Shown: piece after piece, positions 1-8,225 of the stretch
Numbering within the stretch: position 1 is the stretch's first letter
Layout of the letters: each line of letters opens with the position of its first letter
Assembly: GCF_024267675.1 (NCBI RefSeq)
Contig: NZ_JALDYX010000007.1
Span: forward strand, 62,001-126,000
Length of the DNA: 64,000 nucleotides
Reading direction: 5' to 3'
DNA from: Marinobacterium sedimentorum
Lineage (GTDB): Bacteria > Pseudomonadota > Gammaproteobacteria > Pseudomonadales > Balneatricaceae
Program-made: the position numbers and the translations under genes
The notes under the pieces: generated by a model
Seen by the model: only the letters and a program-made list of their open reading frames with translations
Database searches by the model: none
Told to the model about the DNA's origin: nothing

Positions 1-1413
1 ATTCCGGGTCTTTCGGTCACCATGGCCGTGTCGATCCTGATTTCCTTTACCTTTTCCTGGGATGTGAACAACGCCCTGGCGCTGATGGTGGGGGTCTATC
101 TCGGCGGCGTCTATGGTGGCTCCCGTACCGCCATTCTGCTGAATATTCCCGGTGCTCCGTCGGCCATCGCCACCGCCTTCGACGGCTTCCCGCTGGCCAA
201 GCAGGGCCTCGCTGGCCAGGCCATCGGTGTCACGACCGTGGTGTCGGTGATCGGTGGTTTTATCGGCATTCTGGTACTGGCCATCGCCGCACCGCTGGTA
301 TCGGACGTGGCACTGATGTTTGCACCGCGCGACTACCTGCTGCTGGCGCTGATGGGACTGTTGCTGGTGGCCAGCCTGTCCGGCGAATCCATCGCCAAGG
401 GCATCTTCTGCGCCGCCTTCGGTGCCTGTATCGGCATGGTGGGCATGGATCCGATGACCGCTGAAGGTCGCTTTACCTTTGATACCGTGATGCTGCTGGG
501 TGGCATTCCCTATGTGGTCGCCATGATCGGCTTCTTCGGTGTCTCCGAAGCGCTGTTCCAGCTGCACCATATCGGCCTCAAGCCCATCAAGCAGGATGTC
601 TCCAAGATTATTCCGTCCTGGTCGGTGGTGCTGAAATACCTGCCGCTGTCGATCCGCACCTCCTTTATTGGTGTCTTTATCGGCGCCCTGCCCGGCACCG
701 GCGGCGATATCGCTTCGCTGCTAGCCTACGACCATGCCAAGCGCTCGGTGAAAAACCCGTCCAAGCCGTTTGGTGAAGGCGCTTACGAGGGCCTGGTGGC
801 GCCGGAGTCGGCCAACAATGCGGCGGTCGGTGGCGCCTATATTCCGATGCTGACCCTGGGCATGCCGGGTGACGCAGTAACTGCCGTTTTCATCGGAGCG
901 CTCTATATCCACGGCCTGAAACCGGGCCCGATGATGATGATCGAAACGCCGCATCTGTTCTGGTTCACGGTGGGCAACCTGACACTGGCCAACATCTTCC
1001 TGCTGATCTTTGGCCTCACCGGCATCAAGGTCTTCGCCAAGATGGTGGAAATGCCCAAGGGCCTGCTGCTACCGCTGATCATCATACTGTCGGTGGTGGG
1101 CGCCTATGCCATCAACAACAACATCGCCGATATCTTCTGGCTGCTGGGCTTTGGTGTCTTTGGCTACTTCCTGAAGATGGCCGGGTTCCAGGTCGGGCCG
1201 ATTATCCTTGGCGTCATTCTTGGGCCGCTGATGGACGTATCCTATAGACGCGCCATGATATCGGCAGGGGATCACCCGGCGGAGCTGCTGAATGACCTGA
1301 TGAGCAGTCCGATATCACTAACCCTGTGCCTCGTGGTCACCTGGCTGATCATCAGCCAGACACCGCTGCCGCGACTGATCAAGGCACGCGTTGGTAAAGC
1401 CTCCCAAGCCTAG
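1..1413 (+). CDS. tctA: Tripartite tricarboxylate transporter large permease TctA (copy 1, 5'-truncated by window edge)
   Basis: Large membrane permease of a tripartite tricarboxylate transporter, which works with a periplasmic TctC and a small TctB to import carboxylates. The reading frame is open from the first base and lacks about the first 35-40 residues compared with the full copy at 11079-12593, so the true start lies outside the window. The protein is almost entirely hydrophobic helices with the conserved glycine/proline-rich stretches of the family (for example LNIPGAPSAIATAFDG and GALPGTGGDIAS). It is nearly identical to the second copy except in the last 50 or so residues, where the two diverge. 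A hairpin terminator follows. Substrate unknown. Confidence 0.93.
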   Translation: MPGLSVTMAVSILISFTFSWDVNNALALMVGVYLGGVYGGSRTAILLNIPGAPSAIATAFDGFPLAKQGLAGQAIGVTTVVSVIGGFIGILVLAIAAPLVSDVALMFAPRDYLLLALMGLLLVASLSGESIAKGIFCAAFGACIGMVGMDPMTAEGRFTFDTVMLLGGIPYVVAMIGFFGVSEALFQLHHIGLKPIKQDVSKIIPSWSVVLKYLPLSIRTSFIGVFIGALPGTGGDIASLLAYDHAKRSVKNPSKPFGEGAYEGLVAPESANNAAVGGAYIPMLTLGMPGDAVTAVFIGALYIHGLKPGPMMMIETPHLFWFTVGNLTLANIFLLIFGLTGIKVFAKMVEMPKGLLLPLIIILSVVGAYAINNNIADIFWLLGFGVFGYFLKMAGFQVGPIILGVILGPLMDVSYRRAMISAGDHPAELLNDLMSSPISLTLCLVVTWLIISQTPLPRLIKARVGKASQA

Positions 1414-1445
1414 CAAAGCCGTCCTGCGGAATAACAGCACCTTTC

Positions 1446-1478
1446 GGGGCTTCCCTCTTATGTGGAAAGCCCCTTTTT
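1446..1478 (+). terminator. Rho-independent terminator after tctA copy 1
   Basis: GGGGCTT-CC pairs with GGAAAGCCCC (one bulged base) and is followed by a T run. It lies 33 bases after the tctA stop and resembles the terminator after the second tctA copy (12622-12654), so gene and terminator were probably duplicated together. Confidence 0.75.
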
Positions 1479-1880
1479 ATATAATGGATATACAGGCTGG
1501 TCAGTAGAGCTGCCCGTCGGTTCCTTGGCTACAGTTCCCTGAGGAAAAACCGTCTCGATGACGCGACTGTTGGAATGCTCGATATGCGCTCGCAGCAACT
1601 CACAGGCAGCCTCTTCATCGCGGCGAAAGGCCGCCTCCATGATCAGCTCATGCTCAACGACCTCATTGGGGCCTTCACGCAGGTTAATCAGCGACAGGCG
1701 ACGAAAGCGCTCGGACTGGTCGTAGAGGGTGGAGATAAAATGCAGCTGCCATCTGGACGGGCACTGGGCGATCAGCGCCATGTGAAAACGGCGGTTCTCC
1801 CGCATCAGCTCGCCCGCCTTTTCCTTTAATTGCCTCTGGGCTGCGCGACGTATGCTCAGTTCCCGATGCCGGGCGCCGCC
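1458..1880 (-). pseudogene. C-terminal fragment of a FadR-type GntR regulator
   Basis: Remnant of a GntR-family transcription factor. The encoded residues (from about ARHRELSIRR through NSRVIETVFP) match the C-terminal ligand-binding (FCD) domain of the intact regulator at 4444-5124, at roughly 85% DNA identity by eye. The homology stops abruptly near 1870-1880, so the whole N-terminal winged-helix DNA-binding domain is missing. After the last conserved residues the frame runs on about 26 unrelated codons to a TAA at 1458, overlapping the tctA terminator hairpin. Without a DNA-binding domain it is unlikely to act as a regulator. Probably a by-product of the duplication that also copied tctA. 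Confidence 0.8.
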
Positions 1881-1947
1881 TGCTGGCGAACGCTATCCTA
1901 CTGACAACGACCGCTGACCGGCGGCCGGCCCGGTGTAGAATAACGCC

Positions 1948-2750
1948 ATGAAAACCCATCACTTGAGCGCTTTCTGGCGGTGCACGACGCCGGCAGCCTG
2001 CAGGCGGCCACCCGGCAACTGCATATTACCCAGCCCGCCCTGAGCAAGGCGGTCAAGGAGCTGGAAAACCAGTATGGCGTCAGCCTGTTCGATCGCAGCG
2101 CCCGCGGCATCACCCTGACTCCCTACGGCCAGTGACTGCTCGGCTATGCACGCCTGATGCAGGAAACCGCCCGGCGTGCCCGCCAGGACCTCGACAGCAA
2201 GCAGGGCGCGCTGAACAGCGAGGTCACCATCGGCATCACGCCGGTGTCGTCACTGCTCAAGCCTCTGGTCGGCAGTCTCACCGAATTTCAGCGCCGCCAC
2301 CCCGCCGCCAGGCTGCGCATTCTGGAGATGCGCCCGGCCCAACTGCTGGAACAACTGCGCCAGGGCGGTGATGGAGAGCGCGCTTGAGTGGCAGCCGATT
2401 TTCCGGATTCCCAACGTGGTGGTAGTGCGCAAGGATCAGAGCACCTATTACTATCAGCTGTTCTTGGTGAACGGCCTGGCGCTGCCAACCCGGGTACGGG
2501 AGCGCACCTCCATGACCCTGGCGCGGCTGCTAATACAGAGCGCGGACCTGGCCGTCCTCTTCTCCCGCGAAGCGCTGGAGTTAGAACACCTGAAGGAAGA
2601 ATTTTTCACAGTACCACTGGTTGATAACATTCCCGACAGCCTGATCTCGATTGTCACGCCGCGACGAGAAATCATGACCGAAGCCGCCACCGAGCTGTTC
2701 CAGGCCCTGCTGGAGGCCATGCGCATGCGCTATCCGGAATTTTCGTATCG
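1948..2750 (+). pseudogene. Decayed LysR-type regulator gene
   Basis: Three lesions are visible in a LysR-type gene. From ATG 1948 the expected sequence MKTHHLERFLAVHDAG is reached only if one C is restored near 1963. The frame then reads a clear LysR helix-turn-helix (LQAATRQLHITQPALSKAVKELE) but meets an in-frame TGA at 2133 within TPYGQ-LLGYARL, probably a C-to-T change of a CGA codon. The effector domain continues to about 2370, where a small deletion shifts the frame again; the rest (LEWQPIFRIPNVVVV through the EAMRMRYPEF region) lies in another frame. It sits convergent to pcaHG and may once have controlled it. Now surely non-functional unless the lesions are sequencing errors. Confidence 0.82.
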
Positions 2751-2840
2751 AGCGAAAAGCAGGCGGCTACTGCAGGTATGTACCCGCGAATCCCTGCAAT
2801 TTTGTGCTGAGATTCTGTCGCTGCGCTCACCCGCCTTGAA

Positions 2841-2872
2841 AAAAGGCCCCGCCGTCGCCGGCGGGGCCTTTT
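2841..2872. terminator. Strong bidirectional hairpin terminator after pcaG copy 1
   Basis: Perfect 14-base arms AAAAGGCCCCGCCG and CGGCGGGGCCTTTT with a four-base loop. The minus-strand reading gives a U tract just after the pcaG stop at 2889; the plus-strand reading could also end the LysR remnant. Confidence 0.9.
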
Positions 2873-2888
2873 GCAATCCAGAAACAGA

Positions 2889-3494
2889 TCAGAAATCGAA
2901 GAATACGGTCTCGTTCTCACCCTGCACTCGAATATCAAAGCGGTAGATCACCTGACCGTTCTCCTTGACCCGCTGCGCAATCAGCGTCTCGCGGCGGGAC
3001 GGGTGCTCAATCATGTTCAGCACAGGGCACTTGGCATTCAGCTCGGATTCGTCGGCAAAATAGAGCCGGGTCTGCAGATGGATATTGATCCCGCGGGCAA
3101 ACAGCGACAGGTTGATGTGCGGCGCCATTTTCGCGCCAGTCGGATGCGCCACGGCACCGGGCTTGACAGTATCGAGCGTCCAGACGCCCTGATCAAAGGT
3201 GGTTGCCGTGCGACCAAAGCTGTTAAAGGCCTTTTCGACGTTGTAGACCGGGTCGTACTCACCCTGGGCATTGGCCTGCCAAACCTCGATAAAGGAGTCC
3301 TTGATCAGGTTGCCGTTACCATCGAAAACACGTCCTTCGATACGGATATGTTCACCATCCGCGCCGGGCTTGGCCAGCACATCACTGATTTCCTGATCAC
3401 GGGTCGGGTTGCCGGCCGCGGCTTGATGCATACCAATATGGACATAAGGTCCAGCGGTCTGGGACGGCGTTTCTTTCAGCAGTTCAGTTGTCAT
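2889..3494 (-). CDS. pcaG: Protocatechuate 3,4-dioxygenase alpha subunit (copy 1)
   Basis: Alpha subunit of protocatechuate 3,4-dioxygenase, which with PcaH cleaves protocatechuate between the hydroxyls to give 3-carboxy-cis,cis-muconate. The 201-residue protein starts MTTELLKETPSQTAGPYVHIG, the usual PcaG opening, and carries the intradiol fold segments EVWQANAQGEYDP and ISLFARGINIH-like strand (NLSLFARGINIHLQTRLYF). The start at 3494 is preceded by a GAGGGG ribosome site; an in-frame ATG at 3512 lies inside the end of pcaH and is less likely. Cotranscribed behind pcaH with 14 bases between them. The catalytic iron ligands belong to the beta subunit, so none is expected here. It is clearly distinct from the second pcaG at 34535. 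Confidence 0.96.
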   Translation of the reverse strand: MTTELLKETPSQTAGPYVHIGMHQAAAGNPTRDQEISDVLAKPGADGEHIRIEGRVFDGNGNLIKDSFIEVWQANAQGEYDPVYNVEKAFNSFGRTATTFDQGVWTLDTVKPGAVAHPTGAKMAPHINLSLFARGINIHLQTRLYFADESELNAKCPVLNMIEHPSRRETLIAQRVKENGQVIYRFDIRVQGENETVFFDF

Positions 3495-3508
3495 TTTTAT
3501 TCCCCTCA

Positions 3509-4225
3509 TCAACCCAGGTTCTCGAAATAAGTCTGCAAACCACCGCGCACGACAATATCGAAGCGATAGGCCAGGCAGTCCATCGGATTGCTCATCGCCA
3601 TGTCGAGCTTGCCGATCAGGGTCTGGACGGCTTCTTCATCGGCAATGGTTTTGACAATCGGACATTTCGGAATCAGAGGATCACCCTCGAAATACATCTG
3701 GGTAATCAGACGCGTTGAGATCGACGGTCCCATGACCGAGACATGGATGTGTGACGGGCGCCAATCGTTCGGGCCGTTGCGCCACGGATAGGGGCCCGGC
3801 TTGATAGTACGGAAGACATAACGGCCATCTTCATCGGTGATGCAGCGGCCGACGCCCCCAAAGTTTGGATCCAGCGGCGCAACATAACTGTCGTTCTTGT
3901 GGCGATAGCGGCCGCCGGCATTGGCCTGCCACATTTCAACCAGAGTACCGGCTACAGGCTTACCGAACTGATCCAGTACACGACCACACATGATGATACG
4001 CTCTCCCACCGGGGAACCACCATGGTTGAAATTCAGCAGCAGGTCGTTGTCGTGCGGCCCCATTTTCAGCTCGCGGAAATCAGGACCCAAGAGTTCGGAA
4101 CTGGTGGGCTGCTGCAGCGACACCATCGCCTGGCGCGGCGAACGGGGCACCGAGGTTTTGTAATCCGGCGTTAGCGCCGCCGGATGCCAGTTACGATCAC
4201 GGGCTACAAAGCGATTACCAGACAT
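3509..4225 (-). CDS. pcaH: Protocatechuate 3,4-dioxygenase beta subunit (copy 1)
   Basis: Iron-bearing beta subunit of protocatechuate 3,4-dioxygenase, the ring-cleavage step of the protocatechuate branch of the beta-ketoadipate pathway. All four ferric-iron ligands of the Pseudomonas enzyme are present: the Tyr in GGRYRHK, the Tyr in GPYPWRN, and both His in RPSHIHV. The 238-residue length and the N-terminal stretch [19 protein letters not shown] are close to Pseudomonas putida PcaH. First gene of a pcaHG operon that ends in a strong hairpin. The upstream region holds a 20-base perfect palindrome (4340-4359). A second, more divergent pcaH lies at 33833, so this pair may be acquired rather than a recent duplicate. 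Confidence 0.97.
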   Translation of the reverse strand: MSGNRFVARDRNWHPAALTPDYKTSVPRSPRQAMVSLQQPTSSELLGPDFRELKMGPHDNDLLLNFNHGGSPVGERIIMCGRVLDQFGKPVAGTLVEMWQANAGGRYRHKNDSYVAPLDPNFGGVGRCITDEDGRYVFRTIKPGPYPWRNGPNDWRPSHIHVSVMGPSISTRLITQMYFEGDPLIPKCPIVKTIADEEAVQTLIGKLDMAMSNPMDCLAYRFDIVVRGGLQTYFENLG

Positions 4226-4339
4226 AGCGATCCTCTCTTATCGTTTTAATCAGGCAGGCGGTGATTATTTCCCCTCCCTAAACCTTGAGATCACTATAAT
4301 CCTTACAAAAAGTGTGTCTATTGAAAATCCAGCTGTCTC

Positions 4340-4359
4340 ATATACCGATATCGGTATAT
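4340..4359. promoter_or_regulatory. 20-base perfect palindrome upstream of pcaHG
   Basis: ATATACCGATATCGGTATAT is a perfect inverted repeat about 115 bases upstream of the pcaH start. Its core ATACCG-N4-CGGTAT has the same layout as sites at 31493-31508 and 43365-43380. Likely an operator for a dimeric regulator; PcaQ (LysR) or a GntR factor are candidates. Confidence 0.6.
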
Positions 4360-4443
4360 ATAGTGCGACCAGGCACTGTCCGCACAGTCTTTATCGCAGC
4401 CTGGAACAGAATACAGTCGCAACAATGACCGAGGCGGCGACAG

Positions 4444-5124
4444 TTACTCTGCTTGCATATCCGGGAACAGTGTTTCTATTACACGGTTGTTGGAATGTTC
4501 AATATGCGAGCGGAGCAAGTCACAGGCGGCCTCTTCGTCGCGGCGAAAGGCAGCCTCCATGATGAGTTCATGCTCATCCACCTCGACAGTCCCGTCGCGT
4601 AGATTGATCAGGGACAGGCGACGAAAGCGCTCGGACTGATCATAGAGCGTAGAGATAAAACGCAGTTGCCATCTGGACGGGCACTGGGCGATCAGCGCCA
4701 TGTGAAAACGGCGATTTTCGCGAATCAGCTCGCCCGCCATTTCCTTTAATTGCCCCTGGGCGGCGCGACGTACACTCAGCTCGCGATGCCTCGCACCCGC
4801 GATGCCCGCTTCCCAGTCCAGGTCGCCGTGACGGATGGACTGGCGAAACGCATCCACTTCCAGCATGACGCGCAGGCGCGCCACTTCCAGAAACTCCTCC
4901 ACCGATACCGGCGCCGCCCAGTAACCGCGCTGGCCCTTGCGAATCACCAGCCCCTCCGCCGCCAGGCGGGACAGGGCTTCGCGTACCGGTGCTGCACTGG
5001 ATTCGTAGCGAGCCGACAGGTGACTGATGGACAGCTTGCTGGCAGGCTCAATGGAACCGTCCAAAATGTCATTGCGCAGCTGCTGACAGGTGCTGCTGTT
5101 CTCGTCGTCAGTGTTCATTGCCAT
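4444..5124 (-). CDS. GntR family (FadR/FCD) transcriptional regulator
   Basis: Transcription factor with an N-terminal winged helix (LRNDILDGSIEPASKLSISHLSARYESS then APVREALSRLAAEGL, about residues 14-58) and a C-terminal all-helical FCD ligand-binding domain. Such regulators usually repress catabolic or transport genes until an organic acid binds. The start is uncertain: ATG at 5124 or 5118 both fit and no good ribosome site is visible; the frame is open further upstream to 5253 but that stretch does not look like a GntR N terminus. Two inverted repeats upstream (5208-5230 and 5264-5289) could be operators for itself and for the divergent VOC gene at 5466. A truncated paralogue lies at 1458-1880. 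Confidence 0.88.
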   Translation of the reverse strand: MAMNTDDENSSTCQQLRNDILDGSIEPASKLSISHLSARYESSAAPVREALSRLAAEGLVIRKGQRGYWAAPVSVEEFLEVARLRVMLEVDAFRQSIRHGDLDWEAGIAGARHRELSVRRAAQGQLKEMAGELIRENRRFHMALIAQCPSRWQLRFISTLYDQSERFRRLSLINLRDGTVEVDEHELIMEAAFRRDEEAACDLLRSHIEHSNNRVIETLFPDMQAE

Positions 5125-5207
5125 ACCGGTCTGGGCCTGCGCAGGAGCGCGGCATCCCTGGTTCAAGTGGGAGCCTAAGCTAACAAGAACCGCATTCAAA
5201 GCCAATC

Positions 5208-5230
5208 GCCGTATTCCAATGGAATACGGC
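5208..5230. promoter_or_regulatory. Inverted repeat in the GntR/VOC divergent promoter
   Basis: Ten-base arms GCCGTATTCC and GGAATACGGC separated by AAT, 84 to 106 bases upstream of the GntR start. The perfect symmetry suggests a regulator binding site, most simply GntR autoregulation. Confidence 0.5.
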
Positions 5231-5263
5231 AACAGCAACAAATAACAGCACACATAAAAATAG

Positions 5264-5289
5264 ATACTACTAAATTAATTAAGTAGTAT
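5264..5289. promoter_or_regulatory. Second inverted repeat in the GntR/VOC divergent promoter
   Basis: Eight-base arms ATACTACT and AGTAGTAT separated by ten A/T bases. It lies in an AT-rich stretch between two divergent genes, consistent with an operator overlapping promoter elements. Confidence 0.4.
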
Positions 5290-5465
5290 TTAAAAACAGA
5301 GATACGGCGCCTGATCGCAACCTCAAACCAGCAACGCCCGAGCTCGCCCCGCTGTACAACCGAGCGCCTATACTGCAGTGGCTGCACAGCCACACAGACG
5401 CCAGCCCTCGGCCGGACAGCCCCCGGCGAAGCAACTCGGAATCATCCCAGGGAGACACCCAGCAC

Positions 5466-6311
5466 ATGCCGGACACCAGTACCAAGACCACCACTGACAC
5501 CGCCGTACGTATTGAGGGGCTGGAGTTTGTGGAATTCGCCGCGCCCGACCCCGCTCAGCTGGTGCATTTTCTGGAACAACTTGGATTTAGGGCCTGCGCC
5601 CGGCACCGCAGCAAGAATGTCACCCTGTACCGTCAGGGAGAGATCAACTTTATCGTCAACGCCACCCCCGGCAGCTTCGCCCAATCTTACGCACAGCAGC
5701 GTGGTGCTTCCATTTGCGCCCTGGCGCTGCGGGTCAGCGATGCCAACAGCGCCTACCAGACCCTGCTGGCACGGGGCGCCTGGGAGGCAAGCACCACCGC
5801 CGGCGTGATGGAACTGAACATTCCGGCGCTCGAATGCATAGGCGGCAGCCAGATTTACCTGATCGACCGCTACGGCCAGGACCTCAGTATTTATGACATT
5901 GATTTCAAGACCCTGCCGGAAACTGAAGCACCGGCAGAGCACCTGCAGCGAGTCAGCGCACTGACACTTAACGTATGCGCCGGCCGCAGCCAGGAGTGGA
6001 ACGACTTTTTCTGCCAGCTGTTCGGCTTCAGCGCCACGCAGCCAGGGTTCGTCACCAGCCCGGATGGAGCTCTGCAATTGCGGTTTCAGGAACTGGAGGG
6101 CGAGCACAGCGATCTTGCCGACGAAGGCTTTGCCAGTATCGAGCTCAGCGCTCAGGATCTGGCCGGCACGCAAGGCAACCTCAATGCCGCCGGGCTGCAG
6201 CTCAGGCCTGCGGGCCCTCAAAGTACCAAGGCCAGCAAACGGTCAAACGACTGTTATGTCGTGCAGCACCCGCAGTTCGATTCCAGCATCAATTTCCTTA
6301 TAGGCCGGTAA
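5466..6311 (+). CDS. VOC-family protein resembling the C-terminal half of bacterial dehydroshikimate dehydratase
   Basis: A 281-residue vicinal-oxygen-chelate (glyoxalase/HPPD-like) protein with two repeats. It aligns with residues about 283-590 of the fused protein at 29515-31365: LEFVEFAAPDPAQLVHFLEQLGF matches VEFIEFAVEGDSGDELVQLLQNLGF, followed by HRSKNV, a QG(E/D)IN(F/L) motif and GASICALAL. The positions of the HPPD-type metal ligands are not kept: the first His (LQRIDHIG in the fusion) is Ala here (LQRVSALT), and the terminal FFEVVQR segment with its Glu is absent. It may therefore be a structural partner rather than an enzyme. Six bases separate it from the next gene, which matches the N-terminal half of the same fusion. 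Confidence 0.75.
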   Translation: MPDTSTKTTTDTAVRIEGLEFVEFAAPDPAQLVHFLEQLGFRACARHRSKNVTLYRQGEINFIVNATPGSFAQSYAQQRGASICALALRVSDANSAYQTLLARGAWEASTTAGVMELNIPALECIGGSQIYLIDRYGQDLSIYDIDFKTLPETEAPAEHLQRVSALTLNVCAGRSQEWNDFFCQLFGFSATQPGFVTSPDGALQLRFQELEGEHSDLADEGFASIELSAQDLAGTQGNLNAAGLQLRPAGPQSTKASKRSNDCYVVQHPQFDSSINFLIGR

Positions 6312-6317
6312 ATATCC

Positions 6318-7172
6318 ATGACTCAAGGCGACAACAGCAAGGCACCCCGTTTTTCCATCAGCAGCCTGAGCCTGACCGGCACCCTGGATGCCAAACTCCA
6401 GGCCATAGCCGCAGCGGGCTTTGATGCCGTCGAACTGGGCGCACTGGATCTGTCGGGGGCGAAAGAGGGCGTCAACGGCTCGGTCGAGCGTATCCGCAGC
6501 AGTGGCCTGCGCATCAGCGCCCTGCAGGAAGTGCGCGATTTTGGCGGCCATTCAGGCCGGATCATGGCCTACAAGATCGAGCTGGCAAAAACCTATCTGC
6601 AGCTCATGGCGCGCCTGGGCTGCCGCCTGCTGATCGTCACCCCGGCCACCTCGTCCCACGCTTCGATGGATATCGACCGCATGGCAACGGACCTGCGCAC
6701 CCTGGCGACACTGGCAACGCTGCGCGGTATCCGTATCGGCTTCAAGCCGCTGGCCTGGGCCCACGATGTGCACAACTATCCGCTGGCCTGGGAAATCATC
6801 AAGCGGGCGGGCAATACCAACCTGACCCTGGTCATCGACAGTTTCCACCTGCTGGCCCAGGCCCAAAGCCCGGAGTCCCTGGCCGAGATCCCGGTTGAAC
6901 GTATCAGCCTGGTGCAGTTGTCGGATTTTGCCATAAGCGCCATTCCGGCACTGGAAGACCAGATCGATATCGCCCGCCACGCCCGCCTTTATCCGGGCGA
7001 AGGCAGCCACGGCCAGAGCATCCGCGAACTGGTGCGCTACTGCCAGGGTATCGGCTACCGGGGGGACTATGTGTTCGATGTATTCAACGACAAGTACCTG
7101 GCCCAGGCGCCACAAGATGCACTGCAGCACGCGGTGCAATCGCGCCAGTGGCTGCTCGAGGGCCTGAACTGA
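6318..7172 (+). CDS. Sugar phosphate isomerase/epimerase-type TIM-barrel protein, paralogue of the QuiC dehydratase domain
   Basis: An AP-endonuclease-2-like TIM barrel of 284 residues, clearly homologous to the N-terminal catalytic domain of the dehydroshikimate dehydratase at 29515-31365 (for example PLAWEIIKRAGNTNLTLVIDSFHLLAQ versus DVAWDIVKRGDHPNLGIILDSFHMFAR). Of the four metal ligands of that family (Glu134, Asp165, Gln192 and Glu240 in the fused copy), Asp174 and Gln200 are kept. The first Glu is Lys143 (GFKPLAW instead of GYEALAW) and the last is Asp254 (VFDVFND instead of SHEIFND). Dehydratase activity is therefore doubtful. It follows the VOC gene closely and the two probably form one transcription unit and perhaps one complex. 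Confidence 0.8.
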   Translation: MTQGDNSKAPRFSISSLSLTGTLDAKLQAIAAAGFDAVELGALDLSGAKEGVNGSVERIRSSGLRISALQEVRDFGGHSGRIMAYKIELAKTYLQLMARLGCRLLIVTPATSSHASMDIDRMATDLRTLATLATLRGIRIGFKPLAWAHDVHNYPLAWEIIKRAGNTNLTLVIDSFHLLAQAQSPESLAEIPVERISLVQLSDFAISAIPALEDQIDIARHARLYPGEGSHGQSIRELVRYCQGIGYRGDYVFDVFNDKYLAQAPQDALQHAVQSRQWLLEGLN

Positions 7173-7175
7173 GCG

Positions 7176-8096
7176 TCACATGGTATCCAGCGCAAAGGGG
7201 CCAGCCCGCAATTTTTCAACCAGATAGTCCACACAGACCTTCATGCGCGCCGAATGACTCAGACGTGCCGGCGTTACGGCCCAGATGTCGACCTTATAAC
7301 TGTATTCAGGCAGCACACGGACGAAACTGCCATCGTGTATATGTGCTGCAGCATCCCACTCGGACAGCAGGATGATGCCCTGGCCATCGAGTGCCCAGTT
7401 TTTCACCACGTCGCTGTGATGAGAACGCAGTACATTGCCGGACACACGAACGGTTTCAAGCCCGTTCGGCCCATTCAGTCGCCAGGAGCCATAGGGATAG
7501 TCACCATCACGAAACAGCATGCATTCATGCTGGCTCAGATCGGTCAGGTGCTTAGGCGTGCCTCGCCTGGCCAGATACCCCGGCGTCGCACACAGAATCC
7601 GTGCGGACTCGACCACCAGTTGCGACACCAGATGCGGTTCCTCGACGCCACCCGACCTGATATCGATATCGATCCCTTCCTCCAGCAGATCCACCCGCCG
7701 GTCCACCAGCTCCAGCCAGACATCCAGCCCCGGGTAGTCCTTGATCAGCTGCGACAGGATGGGGGCCACATGATTACGGCCCAGACGCAGGCTGGTACTG
7801 ATGCGCAAGCTGCCCGACGGCGAGGTTTTGCTGTTCGCCACATCCTTGGCCATGGCCTGGGTGGCATCCAGAATCTTGGTGGCCCAGCCATGGGCAATCT
7901 GGCCCTCGGTGGTGATCTGGATGCTGCGCGTGGTGCGGTTAAACAGCCGGGCACCCAGCTTGGTTTCAAGGTCGGCGATGCGCTTGCTGACATAGGGCCC
8001 GGAATAGCCCAGTTCCTTGGCCGCCTCGGTAAAACTGCCGCGCCGGACCACCGCGCAGAACACCGCCAGGTCGACCAGCTCCCAGTTATTCTTCAT
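7176..8096 (-). CDS. LysR-type transcriptional regulator (DmlR/TtdR-like)
   Basis: LysR-type regulator of 306 residues with the usual N-terminal winged helix (AVFCAVVRRGSFTEAAKELGYSGPYVSKRIADLETKLG, about residues 10-50) and a C-terminal periplasmic-binding-like effector domain. The sequence style (TTRSIQITTEGQ, GSLRISTSLRLGR) resembles the DmlR/TtdR subgroup that senses hydroxydicarboxylates, but the ligand is unknown. It is divergent from the Gfo/Idh/MocA gene at 8226 with a 129-base AT-rich interval, so it probably controls that gene and possibly the tctCBA operon beyond. Its 3' end is four bases from the stop of the convergent TIM-barrel gene. Confidence 0.9.
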   Translation of the reverse strand: MKNNWELVDLAVFCAVVRRGSFTEAAKELGYSGPYVSKRIADLETKLGARLFNRTTRSIQITTEGQIAHGWATKILDATQAMAKDVANSKTSPSGSLRISTSLRLGRNHVAPILSQLIKDYPGLDVWLELVDRRVDLLEEGIDIDIRSGGVEEPHLVSQLVVESARILCATPGYLARRGTPKHLTDLSQHECMLFRDGDYPYGSWRLNGPNGLETVRVSGNVLRSHHSDVVKNWALDGQGIILLSEWDAAAHIHDGSFVRVLPEYSYKVDIWAVTPARLSHSARMKVCVDYLVEKLRAGPFALDTM

Positions 8097-8225
8097 GATT
8101 TGTTATCAATAATTAAACAATTTGGCTAATTATAAGCCAGAAGCCTTGGTGTAGCATGGTTATCAGACAGCTGTGAACAACAATGTCTTTAGAATCATAA
8201 ATATAAGAACAGGTACTAATAGCAG

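Noticed and set aside
2368..2946. Independent 192-residue gene
   Set aside because: Its sequence is the second half of a LysR effector domain following directly on the first half in another frame; its tail runs through the pcaG terminator.
4314..4562. Small plus-strand frame over the pcaH/GntR gap
   Set aside because: Overlaps the GntR 3' end on the other strand and the palindrome; composition and sequence do not look coding.
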